Source: Avimonoglobus sp965151315 (GTDB taxonomy: Bacteria; Bacillota; Clostridia; UBA1381). Taken from it: DNA of 46,602 nt. Positions 1-8,464 of this stretch are shown here, in pieces (position 1 is the stretch's first letter; the number at the start of each line of letters is the position of its first letter). A program made the translations under genes and the position numbers. Location of the stretch: contig CBCTZG010000012.1 in the NCBI GenBank assembly GCA_965151315.1, forward strand, positions 1 through 46,602. The letters are read 5' to 3'. The notes under the pieces were generated by a model that worked only from the letters and a program-made list of their open reading frames with translations, was not told the origin of the DNA and searched no databases.

Positions 1-66
1 AAAATTTTTTTGATTTTTTTCTAAAAAACTATTGACTTTTTATAGCTGGTCTTTCTGCTGATTCCC

Positions 67-1764
67 ATGCTCAGCGCCAGGGTCAAGGATGTGGACAGCC
101 GCGGTCCAGTGAAAAATATAATTCTAAAACCCTTTGACCTATTTATGAAGGGCCTGTATGCGGGATATAATAAGCTGATCCGCTTTGCCCTGCGGCACCG
201 GGTCATTGTTGTGGGCGTAATTTTAGCGATGTTCGCGGGCTGTCTGGTGGTTCTGGGCGGGTTAGGCATGGAGCTGATGCCTGCCAGTGATGAAGGTCTC
301 CTGACGGTCAATATTGAAATGCCTTTGGGAACCAGGCTGGAAGATACGGACGCCATGACCCGGGACATTGAGGAAATCGTACAGAGCAACGAGCTGATCG
401 AATCCGTATTCACAACGGTTTCTGGCTCCTCCATTATGGGCAGCGGCAGCGGCAACACAGCCTCCATACAAGCTACACTCATTGATAAGGATCGCCGGAA
501 GGAATCAACGGCGGACGTTGTGGAACTGCTGAGGAACGACCTTTCCGGGATTGCCGGCGCAGAGATTACCATTGAGGCTTCCTCTTCGACCAGCATGTCT
601 ATGGGGTCTACCGCCGGCGTATCCTTCCAGTTGTCCGGTGATGATCTGGATAGCCTGGAGCAGTACGCCAAGGAGGCCGTAGAGATCTTAAAGGCCATAG
701 ACGGTGTCCGGGAACCTGCCACAAGCCTGTCCGAAACCAAAACGGAAACCCGGATCTATCTGAACCGGGAAAAGGTGGCGCGTTATGGCCTGACCACAGC
801 CAGTGCCGCCAATCTGATCAAGACCTGCATGAACGGTCAGACCGCCTCCCGGTTTACCGACGCGGGAACCGAGTATGATATTGTGGTCCGGCTGCCGGAT
901 TCCCAAACCAGCAGCCTGGATGACCTGCGGAACTTAAAGCTCCGGGCCGGCAGCGGGCAATGGATCACCATTGAGGACATTGCCGATATCAATATGGAGC
1001 GGGGCTATACTACCATCAACCGGGAAAACCAGAAGCGGGTGGTGACCGTTTCAGCCCAGGTATATGGTTCCGACATTGCTACAGTGACGAATACCTTCAA
1101 TGAAAAAATGGCGCAGATCACGCCGCCTGCAGGCTGCAGTATGCAGGCCAGCGGCAGCTATGAAACCATGATGGAATCCTTCGGGCTCCTAATGGTGGCG
1201 ATTGTGATCGGCCTTCTGCTGATGTACATGGTGATGGCCGCCCAGTTTGAATCCCTGCTGGAGCCGCTTCTGATTATGGGCTCCGTACCAATGGCGCTGA
1301 TCGGCGTTGTCATTGCCTTAGTGATTGACGGTGCACCTTTGAATATCATTTCCTGTATCGGCCTTTTGATGCTGACGGGTATGATCGTCAATAACGCTAT
1401 TATCCTGTTAGACTTTATCAACAGCACTACCCGCGAGGGCGTGATCACAGACCGGACGGAAATCGTTGTGGGGGCTGGTATGACCAGAATGCGCCCAGTC
1501 CTGATGACCACCGTTACCTCGGTTCTGGGCTTCTTGCCCATGGTGCTGTCCACCGCAGAGGGCTCGGAAATGATGCGCCCCTTGGCTGTTGTCCTTTTGG
1601 GCGGCCTGGCCATCGGTACTGTGCTGACCCTGGTTTTTGTCCCGGTTCTCTATACGATTGCCGACGACAGAAAGCAAAAGCGCCGCCGGCGCAAAGAAAA
1701 ACGGCTGGAAAAAAAGCCGGGTAAAACACAGCCGCCCCAAGGGCCAAATCCACCTGTTGTTTAA
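67..1764 (+). CDS. RND family efflux transporter, C-terminal half (5' truncated)
   Basis: Inner-membrane proton-driven efflux permease of the AcrB/SwrC type. Only the second half is present (565 codons from the first ATG; the family is usually about 1000 residues). Visible are a transmembrane helix near residues 45-65, a long extracytoplasmic porter region (about 70-360) and a block of transmembrane helices (about 370-530) with the family signature GMIVNNAIILLDF. The tail is Lys/Arg-rich and cytoplasmic. RND-like sequence extends upstream in frame to base 46 (LVFLLIP before the ATG) but stops at a TAG at 43-45, preceded by AT-rich non-coding-looking DNA. The gene is therefore broken or joined at a breakpoint, and the ATG at 67 is internal and probably not a native start. 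No SD site precedes it. Function is unlikely without the N-terminal half. Confidence 0.75.
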   Translation: MLSARVKDVDSRGPVKNIILKPFDLFMKGLYAGYNKLIRFALRHRVIVVGVILAMFAGCLVVLGGLGMELMPASDEGLLTVNIEMPLGTRLEDTDAMTRDIEEIVQSNELIESVFTTVSGSSIMGSGSGNTASIQATLIDKDRRKESTADVVELLRNDLSGIAGAEITIEASSSTSMSMGSTAGVSFQLSGDDLDSLEQYAKEAVEILKAIDGVREPATSLSETKTETRIYLNREKVARYGLTTASAANLIKTCMNGQTASRFTDAGTEYDIVVRLPDSQTSSLDDLRNLKLRAGSGQWITIEDIADINMERGYTTINRENQKRVVTVSAQVYGSDIATVTNTFNEKMAQITPPAGCSMQASGSYETMMESFGLLMVAIVIGLLLMYMVMAAQFESLLEPLLIMGSVPMALIGVVIALVIDGAPLNIISCIGLLMLTGMIVNNAIILLDFINSTTREGVITDRTEIVVGAGMTRMRPVLMTTVTSVLGFLPMVLSTAEGSEMMRPLAVVLLGGLAIGTVLTLVFVPVLYTIADDRKQKRRRRKEKRLEKKPGKTQPPQGPNPPVV

Positions 1765-1773
1765 TTGAAAAAA

Positions 1774-1799
1774 ACGCCGCCCGCAGGCGGCGTTTTTTA
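1774..1799. terminator. Bidirectional terminator between RND remnant and arsR
   Basis: The arms ACGCCGCC and GGCGGCGT form a perfect 8-bp stem with a 4-nt loop. It is flanked by an A-run on the left and a T-run on the right, so it can stop transcription in both directions between two convergent genes. Confidence 0.9.
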
Positions 1800-1800
1800 T

Positions 1801-2154
1801 TTATTCACTGATATGGATCATTCCCTGTTCAATGATCCGCTTTACATGGTCATCATCTAAAGAATAGAACGTATTTTTTCCCTCTCTGCGGGATTTGACC
1901 AGCCGGGCTTGTTTCAGGACCCGGAGCTGATGGCTAATGGCGGACTGGCTCATTCCAATTTTTCCCGCAAGATCCAACACACAAATTTCCGTATCAAACA
2001 ACGCCCACAGGATCTTAATCCGCGTAGCGTCTCCAAATACCTTGAAAACCTCCGCCAGCCTGTCCACAACTTCGTCCGCCGGCATCGTATGCTTCAGCTG
2101 ATCCAATACGCCGCTGTTATACCGGCACCATGCACATTTTTCCTCCTTGGCCAA
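1801..2154 (-). CDS. ArsR/SmtB family metal-sensing repressor
   Basis: Winged-helix dimeric repressor, 117 residues, the usual family size. The recognition helix is about residues 68-82 (SQSAISHQLRVLK). The C-terminal helix carries D101, H103, H114 and E117, the same spacing as the alpha-5 zinc site of SmtB (D-x-H-x10-H-x2-E). The N-terminus also has C7 and C10, and C58 lies in EICVLDLA, which resembles a partial CadC-type alpha-3N site. A zinc or related divalent ion is therefore the most likely inducer. The start is TTG with a purine-rich GAGGGGG SD about 8 nt upstream; no in-frame ATG is nearby. It is divergent from the SDR gene and their promoters overlap, so it probably represses itself and the SDR gene. 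Confidence 0.9.
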   Translation of the reverse strand: MAKEEKCAWCRYNSGVLDQLKHTMPADEVVDRLAEVFKVFGDATRIKILWALFDTEICVLDLAGKIGMSQSAISHQLRVLKQARLVKSRREGKNTFYSLDDDHVKRIIEQGMIHISE

Positions 2155-2177
2155 CCACGACGCCCCCTCTCTTTTTT

Positions 2178-2206
2178 ATTATACTATGTTATTTTTGCAT
2201 TGTCAA
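2178..2206 (-). promoter_or_regulatory. Consensus promoter for arsR
   Basis: On the minus strand TTGACA (2206-2201) and TATAAT (2183-2178) are separated by exactly 17 bp, a perfect sigma-A consensus. The -35 hexamer overlaps the -35 of the divergent SDR promoter, so one bound repressor could block both. Short inverted ACTAT/ATAGT elements flank the region. Confidence 0.85.
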
Positions 2207-2228
2207 ATCGAAAAATGTATGGTATAGT
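2200..2228 (+). promoter_or_regulatory. Promoter for the SDR gene
   Basis: TTGTCA (2200-2205), a 17-bp spacer and TATAGT (2223-2228). It shares five bases of its -35 with the opposing arsR promoter. An AAGGAGAG SD follows at 2242-2249. Confidence 0.8.
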
Positions 2229-2255
2229 AAAAATACAGAATAAGGAGAGAAATTT

Positions 2256-2969
2256 ATGCAAAACGTATTGATTACCGGCGGGAGCCGCGGGATCGGCGCG
2301 GCCTGTGTCCAGCTGTTTGCCCAGAACGGATTCCGCGTATTTTTTACATACCGCCAAAGCCATGCCCAGGCGGAGGCCCTGGCGAAAAAGACCGGTGCTC
2401 TGGCCTTACAGGCCGACGCGGCCCATATAGATACACCCACAAGGATCCTGGATACTGTCCATGCCTTTGGCCCGACCCATATCCTGGTCAATAACGCCGG
2501 CATTGCCCAGCAAAAATTATTTTCTGATATTACGGAAGCGGATTGGGACCGGATGTTCGATGTCAATATCAAAAGCATGTTCCGGCTGACCCAGGCTGTC
2601 CTGCCAGACATGATCCATCAAAAGCAAGGACGGATCATCAACCTATCTTCCATCTGGGGCCAGGTGGGAGCCAGCTGCGAAGTGCATTATTCTGCCGCCA
2701 AGGCCGCCGTGATCGGCTTTACCAAGGCGCTGGCCAAAGAGCTGGGGCCCTCTGGGATCACGGTTAACTGTGTTGCGCCCGGCCTGGTGGATACAGATAT
2801 GAACGCGGGGCTCTCTGAAGATGAAGCCGCCGCCGTCGCGGCGGAAATCCCGCTGGGCCGGGCAGGCACGCCGGCGGAAATTGCCCGGACAATCTTCTTT
2901 TTAGCCCAGCCTAAGTCCGGCTATATCACCGGTCAGGTGCTGGCCCCCAACGGCGGCTGGGAAATTTAA
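2256..2969 (+). CDS. SDR family oxidoreductase, FabG-like
   Basis: Short-chain dehydrogenase/reductase, 237 residues, close to the FabG length. Visible are the nucleotide-binding TGGSRGIG (7-14), NNAG (79-82), N104, catalytic Ser in NLSS (131/132) and Y145-x3-K149 in YSAAK. The C-terminal half has the VAPG and GQVLAPNGG motifs of 3-oxoacyl-ACP reductases, so it probably reduces a 3-oxoacyl thioester or similar carbonyl with NAD(P)H. No acyl-carrier or other fatty-acid genes are adjacent, so it is not the housekeeping fabG by context. It starts at ATG with a good SD (AAGGAGAG). It is divergent from arsR and probably under its control. Confidence 0.88.
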   Translation: MQNVLITGGSRGIGAACVQLFAQNGFRVFFTYRQSHAQAEALAKKTGALALQADAAHIDTPTRILDTVHAFGPTHILVNNAGIAQQKLFSDITEADWDRMFDVNIKSMFRLTQAVLPDMIHQKQGRIINLSSIWGQVGASCEVHYSAAKAAVIGFTKALAKELGPSGITVNCVAPGLVDTDMNAGLSEDEAAAVAAEIPLGRAGTPAEIARTIFFLAQPKSGYITGQVLAPNGGWEI

Positions 2970-3006
2970 TGCCTGCACCCTTGCAGACAGAAAGGCTAGG
3001 AAAACC

Positions 3007-3237
3007 ATGAAAGAAAATAAATATGATGATCCTATTTTTTTGGAAAAGACAGCCAGCTGCTCCGCTCCCAAAAAGGGCTGGTCAACGCCGGCGAATGGGA
3101 GACCCTGCGGGCTCTGCTGCCGGATTTTTCCGGTAAACAGGTTTTGGATTTAGGCTGCGGCTTCGGCTGGCACTGTGCATATGCGCTATGCCAAGGCGCC
3201 GCACGACAATTTCTATCTGGATTGGCTCTATTGCTGA
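3007..3237 (+). pseudogene. SAM-dependent methyltransferase remnant
   Basis: An ATG at 3007 opens a frame reading MKENKYDDP. One base appears to be missing after 3048: restoring it continues the protein through GEWETLRALLPDF to the class I methyltransferase SAM-binding motif VLDLGCGFGWHC. Soon after this motif the similarity stops. A short frame reading MRYAKAPHDNFYLDWLYC (3181-3237) then ends at TGA and may be a second fragment of the gene after an internal deletion. The 3' end overlaps the end of the convergent MATE gene. It is both frameshifted and truncated. Confidence 0.7.
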
Positions 3238-4571
3238 TCTGGCCGATATAGATCCCCGCGCAATTTACAGAGGATAACAACCGACAAAACCGCGGCGAGG
3301 GCTGCGGTTGCCGCAAAATTCAGCCAGATTCCTGTCAAGCCCAGCGGCCAAAGCAAGGCGATGAACAATACTGGGAAAACCAGCGCAGTAGAAACGGATA
3401 TGATTGAAGCCGGGAACGGTTTCCCTACAGAAAGCATATAGCTTTGTGTCGCAAATGAAAACCAGCGTGTAATATAGGTAACACTGAACAGGTGCAGCGC
3501 GCCTGCAGCAAGGCTCATTAAGTCCGGCCCGGCGTTTGCCATAAACAGGCTGGTAATCTGCCCGGGGAACAAAATAATGATAAACGCTGACAGCAGGGAA
3601 ACGCACGCGCTTGCGCTAAAGCAGTATTTTTCAATCGCACGAACCCTGGAAAATTTCCCGGCCCCCCAATTGTACCCAACAGCAGGCTGAAGCGAATCGC
3701 ACATTCCATAAAGAAGCGGTTGGATAAACCCGTCCACATACATTAAAATACCATATACTGAAACCGCCGTTTCGCCGCCCGTACGCACGAGAATAGCATT
3801 AAGCAAAATTGAAGTGATCCGGCCGGCAATATTGTTTAAAAAGTTTGGGCTTCCACAGGAAATAATCTGACGAATCATGCGGAAGTGGAAATGCGGTTTG
3901 CAAAAACAGAGTAATGTTTTCCTGCGGAAAAATGGTATCAAGGCAAAAAGCGCGCAGAGGAACATACCAGAACAGGTTGCCAAAGCCGCAGCCCATACCC
4001 CCCACCGAAATACAGCCAGAAATAAAAATTCCAGCCCAGCGCTGAGCACCGACATCAGGATATTCAGGAACATACTGCCGCGGATCATTCCGCAGATACG
4101 TAAAAAATTGTCCATAGCAAACACAATCGTTACTACCGGGGAGCACAGGGCATATACCCGCAGGTATTGCACCGCGAAAACAGCAAATTCTCCTTCAGCC
4201 CCCATCAGCCGGATCAATAACGGCGCCGCCGCATATAAAATACTGCCAATTAAAATTCCCGTTGCAACAATCATGAGACACGCGCAGGTAAACAAATTGT
4301 TTGCCTCCTGCGCCTGTTTTTTCCCAAGACAGATGGAGATGGGAACCGACGAACCAACACCAATTAAATCCGCCAGTGCAAAGTTAATAATCACAAACGG
4401 CATGGCAAGGTTGACTGCCGCAAAGGCAGTCGGGCCTAAAAACTGCCCCACAAAAATGCCGTCAATCGTTTGATACAGAGCCGAAGCCAGCATACTGACC
4501 GCTCCGGGAATGGAAGCAAGGAAAAAAAGCTTCAGCGGTGATGTTTTCGCAAATAAAGTTGTAGAATCCAT
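3228..4571 (-). CDS. MATE family multidrug efflux transporter
   Basis: Twelve-helix sodium- or proton-coupled drug/metabolite exporter in the cytoplasmic membrane, 447 residues, normal for the family. Two six-helix halves are visible. The N-terminal half begins with the typical AxPGAVSMLASALYQTIDGIFVG helix and the second half with GSPNFLNNIAGRITSILLN. It looks closest to the MepA-like group of Firmicutes. The ATG has an AAAGGA SD upstream. The substrate cannot be told from sequence, and no regulator is adjacent. The 186 bp upstream hold no gene I can support. Its stop overlaps the methyltransferase remnant on the other strand. Confidence 0.9.
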   Translation of the reverse strand: MDSTTLFAKTSPLKLFFLASIPGAVSMLASALYQTIDGIFVGQFLGPTAFAAVNLAMPFVIINFALADLIGVGSSVPISICLGKKQAQEANNLFTCACLMIVATGILIGSILYAAAPLLIRLMGAEGEFAVFAVQYLRVYALCSPVVTIVFAMDNFLRICGMIRGSMFLNILMSVLSAGLEFLFLAVFRWGVWAAALATCSGMFLCALFALIPFFRRKTLLCFCKPHFHFRMIRQIISCGSPNFLNNIAGRITSILLNAILVRTGGETAVSVYGILMYVDGFIQPLLYGMCDSLQPAVGYNWGAGKFSRVRAIEKYCFSASACVSLLSAFIIILFPGQITSLFMANAGPDLMSLAAGALHLFSVTYITRWFSFATQSYMLSVGKPFPASIISVSTALVFPVLFIALLWPLGLTGIWLNFAATAALAAVLSVVILCKLRGDLYRPDQQ

Positions 4572-4757
4572 ATCCTTGTTTCCTTTCTTTCAGAATTGCT
4601 TATATATAGGCGCCAGTCTCTGGGTATGCCCGCATCGTTAACCTTTTTCCCTATGCCCATAAATAGAGCTTTAGAGTGTGAAGCAGACAACCGCTTCCTA
4701 CGTACAGATGTCCTTTGTCTTAACAAAACCGATTATAAAAAAGAACAGCCAATGTGG

Positions 4758-5189
4758 TTATTGTGTGGTAATATCCACTGTATAGGTATCCTGATCCCAG
4801 GTTACCGTCTCACCCAGCTCGTCAATCACAAACCGCAGCGGGACAAAGGTATACTCGCCAACGATCTGGGGCGCTACATCCATTGTCTTTTTTTCCTCGC
4901 CCACAAAAATGTCTGTATTGCCTACCTGCATCACAATAGCTTTCATTTGTCCGTCGACATCCTTGGAAATGAAAATACTTTGGGTTTCCGCGTCCCACAG
5001 CACGCTGGCCCCCACCGATTCAAAAACACCCCGCAGAGGGACCAGGGTTCTGTCATTTGCAATAAACGCCTCTGCCGGCAAAGCCAGCTCCGCGCCGTCC
5101 AGCCGGACGGTGACCTGAGGCGCCGCCAGCGCGCTCCCAGCCGCCAAAATCTGCACTGCCGCCAAAGCCGCAGCAATTCCTTTTTTCAT
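4758..5189 (-). CDS. Small secreted stalk-domain (copper amine oxidase N-like) protein
   Basis: A 143-residue exported protein made of a signal peptide (MKKGIAAALAAVQILAAGSALA) and a pair of copper-amine-oxidase-N-like beta units. Both units show the diagnostic pattern: residues about 45-70 with RTLVPLRGVFESVGASVLWD and about 110-135 with YTFVPLRFVIDELGETVTWD. Such stalk domains occur on clostridial surface proteins as wall-associated modules; no catalytic function is implied. The start is the MKK codon, because GGAGAGAG lies 5 nt upstream; an upstream in-frame ATG has no SD. The SD sits just after the fucU stop 16 nt upstream, so it is co-transcribed with fucU. Confidence 0.85.
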   Translation of the reverse strand: MKKGIAAALAAVQILAAGSALAAPQVTVRLDGAELALPAEAFIANDRTLVPLRGVFESVGASVLWDAETQSIFISKDVDGQMKAIVMQVGNTDIFVGEEKKTMDVAPQIVGEYTFVPLRFVIDELGETVTWDQDTYTVDITTQ

Positions 5190-5205
5190 AACTCTCTCTC
5201 CTTTA

Positions 5206-5634
5206 TTACTCAATTACACAGCCCTTTTTCAGAATTACGTTGGCATATTGCGCCTTTTCTGTGGTATAGACCACCGCAAACGCTTCTTTCGCCCGGTCAT
5301 AGTATTTGAACCGCTCCATATGCTCAATTTTTGCGTCCGGTTCATGCTTTTTAATAATTTCCCGATAGGTGTCCCAAATCACAGGCACAACCGTATCCCC
5401 TTCACAGACCTCCATCAGCGCCACCTGGTTTTCCACATACTGATCCAGGGGCATCACGCTGAGAATAGCGTCTAATACTTCCGGTACATTTTGGCCATCC
5501 AGCCGGACAAGCCGTTTGGCAATGGAAGAGGCCGGAAAGTTGCCGTCTGAGATTACGATTTCATCCCCGTGTCCCATCTCCATCAAAATCTTCAAAAGCT
5601 CTGGTGTCAAAATTGGATTGATACCCTTTAACAT
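5206..5634 (-). CDS. fucU: L-fucose mutarotase (RbsD/FucU family)
   Basis: Cytoplasmic cyclic homodecamer-type enzyme that interconverts alpha and beta anomers of L-fucose, feeding fucose isomerase. It has 142 residues, like E. coli FucU, and matches it along its length from memory: the N-terminus INPILTPELLKILMEMGHGD with catalytic H22, and the C-terminus with RFKYYDRAKEAFAVV and YANVILKKG. FucU rather than RbsD is favoured by the C-terminal tyrosines and ending. ATG start with AAAGGAAGG upstream. It lies 36 nt after a flavoprotein gene and 16 nt before the stalk protein. No other fuc gene is adjacent, but the aldolase microcompartment 12-22 kb away could use the same sugar. Confidence 0.85.
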   Translation of the reverse strand: MLKGINPILTPELLKILMEMGHGDEIVISDGNFPASSIAKRLVRLDGQNVPEVLDAILSVMPLDQYVENQVALMEVCEGDTVVPVIWDTYREIIKKHEPDAKIEHMERFKYYDRAKEAFAVVYTTEKAQYANVILKKGCVIE

Positions 5635-5670
5635 AATAAATCCTTCCTTTCTTAATATTGCAAAACCGGT

Positions 5671-7242
5671 TTACCGGCCTTGTTTCATAATTGCTTCAAA
5701 TACCCGGATACCATCTACCGCCGCAGACATAATCCCGCCGGCATATCCGGCGCCTTCCCCACAGGGGTATAGCCCCGGCAGACTGGACTCCATTGTTTCC
5801 GGATCCCGCAAAATCCGTACAGGCGATGAGCTCCTCGTTTCCGGCGCGGTCAGCACGGCCCCGGGATCCGCGAAACCCCGAAGCTTTTTCTCCAGGATCG
5901 GGATCGCCTGGCGCATGGCTTCCGTTACAAAGGTTGGCAAAACCCGGCCAATATCTCCCCAGGTCACCCCAGGCCGGTACGTGGGCTGCACAGTTCCCGG
6001 CCCCTGGGACGGTCTTCCGGCCAGGAAATCCCCTACCTGCTGGGCCGGTGCGAAATAGCTACCGCCGCCTGCCTGCCAGGCACAGGTCTCCGCCTGCCGC
6101 TGCATCCGCAGACCAGCCAAAGGATGCGCGTCAGGAAAGTCCGCCGGCAAAACGCTGACCAGCAGGGCGCTGTTACTGTTTTTGCCGTCCCGGGCATGGT
6201 AGCTCATGCCATTGGTCACTACGCCTCCAGGTTCTGACGCGGCCGCCACAACCACGCCGCCGGGGCACATACAAAAGGTATACACCCCGCGGCCGTTGTC
6301 TAAATGCGCAGCCAGCTTATACTCCGCCGCCGGCAGCTTTTCCCGCACGGCGCCATACTGGCTCCAATTGATCGCAGCCTGGCTATGCTCAATCCGGGCA
6401 CCCATGGAAAAGGCCTTCTGCTCCATCTCCAGCCCAGTCTCAAACAGCATCCAAAGCGTATCCCGCGCGCTGTGGCCGATGGCCAGAGCCATTTGTTCCG
6501 CCTCTATGGTATATTGGCCGTCCGGGCTCTGTACCTGCACACCGGCCAGACGGCCGCCGGCAGTATGGATCCCGGAAAACTGGTGCCCAAACCGCAGCTC
6601 GCCGCCCCGGTCCTGGATCGCCCGGCGGATGTTTTGGACAATCCGGGTCAGCTGATCGGTGCCGATATGGGGTCTAGTTTCATATAAAATGTCTGCTCCA
6701 GCCCCAAACCGGTGGAATTCTTCCAGAACCCGCCGGCACCGGATGTCTTTGATTCCAGTTGTCAGTTTTCCGTCGGAAAACGTGCCGGCGCCGCCCTCTC
6801 CAAACTGCACATTGCAGTCCGGGTCCAGCTTTCCCGTCTTCCAAAACATCTCTACCGCCCGAATCCGTTCCTCCACTGGGCCGCCCCGTTCCAGCACAAT
6901 GGGCCGGGCACCGGCATAGGCCAACATTAATGCGCAGAACAGGCCCGCTGGCCCGCTGCCTACCACCACAGGCCGTTTCGAAAGGCGCCTGCTTTCCGGC
7001 GGCGTATACTTTTTCTTTGTGGCCCTCACGGCTTTTCCGCTGCTGATCAGCTGTTCCTCATCCCGCGCCGCCGCTTCTACCGCGTAAACATAATGAATGT
7101 CATTTTTCCGCCGGGCGTCGATAGCCTTTTTTACGACCTGCATGGTCTGAATGTCCGCCGGCGGGATTCCTAAATGCCGGGCAGCGATTTCTTTTGTCAT
7201 TTCCACGTCCAGGTCTACCCGGATATTGTTGATTCGAATCAT
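5671..7242 (-). CDS. FAD-dependent dehydrogenase (COG2509 type)
   Basis: A 523-residue flavoprotein of the group often annotated as NAD(FAD)-utilizing dehydrogenase. About 90 N-terminal residues form a small alpha/beta domain, followed by the dinucleotide motif VVVGSGPAGLFCALMLA (about 92-108), an acidic residue ending strand 2 (VLERG), the conserved GEGGAGTFSDGKL segment (about 148-160) and a C-terminal FAD-closing motif PCGEGAGYAGGIMSAAVDG. The reaction is unknown for the family. It starts 3 nt after the upstream baiN-like stop, with a GGAGGG SD inside the end of that gene, so the two flavoproteins are translationally linked. The two need not share a substrate. Confidence 0.87.
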   Translation of the reverse strand: MIRINNIRVDLDVEMTKEIAARHLGIPPADIQTMQVVKKAIDARRKNDIHYVYAVEAAARDEEQLISSGKAVRATKKKYTPPESRRLSKRPVVVGSGPAGLFCALMLAYAGARPIVLERGGPVEERIRAVEMFWKTGKLDPDCNVQFGEGGAGTFSDGKLTTGIKDIRCRRVLEEFHRFGAGADILYETRPHIGTDQLTRIVQNIRRAIQDRGGELRFGHQFSGIHTAGGRLAGVQVQSPDGQYTIEAEQMALAIGHSARDTLWMLFETGLEMEQKAFSMGARIEHSQAAINWSQYGAVREKLPAAEYKLAAHLDNGRGVYTFCMCPGGVVVAAASEPGGVVTNGMSYHARDGKNSNSALLVSVLPADFPDAHPLAGLRMQRQAETCAWQAGGGSYFAPAQQVGDFLAGRPSQGPGTVQPTYRPGVTWGDIGRVLPTFVTEAMRQAIPILEKKLRGFADPGAVLTAPETRSSSPVRILRDPETMESSLPGLYPCGEGAGYAGGIMSAAVDGIRVFEAIMKQGR

Positions 7243-7245
7243 CTC

Positions 7246-8460
7246 TCAGCCCTCCGCCGCCGCCATTCCGGCGATCATGCCGGAGGACCAGGCCCACTGC
7301 AGGTTATATCCGCCGCAATCCCCGTCGATATCCAAAAGCTCGCCTACAATATAGACGTTTTTCACCTTTCGGGACGCAAAGGTGACCGGGTTCACCTCCC
7401 GGACGTCGGCGCCGCCGGCAGTGACCTGGGCGTTGTTCCAGGAAAGGGTCCCCTCCGTTTCAAAGGTCCAGCCCTTCACCGCTGCGGCGATCCGCTCTAT
7501 TTCCGCCCCGCCCAGACTGGCGGATATCCGGGACAAGGGGGCGATTCCACAGGACTTCAGCAATACCTGGCCCATCCGCTTCGGCAGGATACCCACCAAA
7601 TAATCTTCCAGGTTTTTAGCCGGCGACTGCTGCGCCGTCAGCAGCCGGATCACCTGCTCTTTTGTGTATTCCGGCATTAGATCCAGCCGTATCTGGCAGT
7701 GTTTATGTACAGATACCAGCCGGGAAAGCTGGAAAACCGGCGGCCCGGACAAGCCGTATTCCGTAAACAAAACCTCGCCCGCCGCTTGGCTCAGCGCTTT
7801 TCCCTGGTACATCAGCCGGACACCGGCGTCGAATTTCATGCCCTTTAACCCCTTGCCATATTCCGCAGCCGTTTTGACCTGTACCAGGGCTGGAATCGTG
7901 GGAACAATCCGATGGCCCACCTGCTCTAAAAGCCTGTAGCCGCTGCCATTGGATCCTAAATCCGGCGCAGCCCGGCCGCCGCAGGCCAAGATCACCGTAT
8001 CTGCCTCCGCTTGTTCCTTTTGATAACTTTCCAGGCGATATTTCCCCCCTGCATGGCGCAGCGCCGCCGTTTCAAACCCACAGACAAACTGAACGTCCAG
8101 CCGCTGAGCCTCCATCCGCAGCACGTCTAAAATCGCCGCCGCCTGACCGGAGTAGGGATAGACCTTCCCCTCCGCTTCTACCCGGGCCAGTACGCCCAGC
8201 TCCCGGAAAAAATCTAATGTTTCCCGCACCCAGAATCTGGCTATGGCGCCCCGGACAAAATCCGGATTTTCACCGTGATAATTTTTTTCCGCCGCATTGA
8301 TATTGGTAAAATTACACCGTCCATTACCGGTAGCCAAAATTTTTCTGCCCACTCGGGCCTGCCGCTCATATACTGTAACGGCAGCGCCTTTCCGGGCGGC
8401 GGCAATCGCCGCGGTGAGGCCGGACGCGCCGCCGCCCACCACCGCAATTCGTTTTTTCAA
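7246..8460 (-). CDS. NAD(P)/FAD-dependent oxidoreductase, BaiN/RdsA (HI0933-like) family
   Basis: A 404-residue flavoprotein with the N-terminal FAD site VVGGGASGLTAAIAAARKG and the family signature GRKILATGNGRCNFTN (about 38-53). The C-terminal motif is VGELLDIDGDCGGYNLQWAWSS. Members include BaiN, reported in bile-acid dehydroxylation, but most homologues are in organisms without that pathway and the substrate here is unknown. The start is TTG (MKKRIAVVG) with AAGGAGGAA about 9 nt upstream; the competing ATG in that SD hits a stop after three codons. It begins 4 nt after the AI-2E gene, so the genes form an operon. Confidence 0.87.
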   Translation of the reverse strand: MKKRIAVVGGGASGLTAAIAAARKGAAVTVYERQARVGRKILATGNGRCNFTNINAAEKNYHGENPDFVRGAIARFWVRETLDFFRELGVLARVEAEGKVYPYSGQAAAILDVLRMEAQRLDVQFVCGFETAALRHAGGKYRLESYQKEQAEADTVILACGGRAAPDLGSNGSGYRLLEQVGHRIVPTIPALVQVKTAAEYGKGLKGMKFDAGVRLMYQGKALSQAAGEVLFTEYGLSGPPVFQLSRLVSVHKHCQIRLDLMPEYTKEQVIRLLTAQQSPAKNLEDYLVGILPKRMGQVLLKSCGIAPLSRISASLGGAEIERIAAAVKGWTFETEGTLSWNNAQVTAGGADVREVNPVTFASRKVKNVYIVGELLDIDGDCGGYNLQWAWSSGMIAGMAAAEG

Positions 8461-8464
8461 TGCC

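Noticed and set aside
21..740. Long minus-strand open frame opposite the RND gene
   Set aside because: It lies antisense to a clear RND reading frame; composition is that of a shadow frame and no SD or family is seen.
4532..4726. 64-codon minus-strand frame before the MATE gene
   Set aside because: It overlaps the MATE start in another frame, has no SD and no family likeness.
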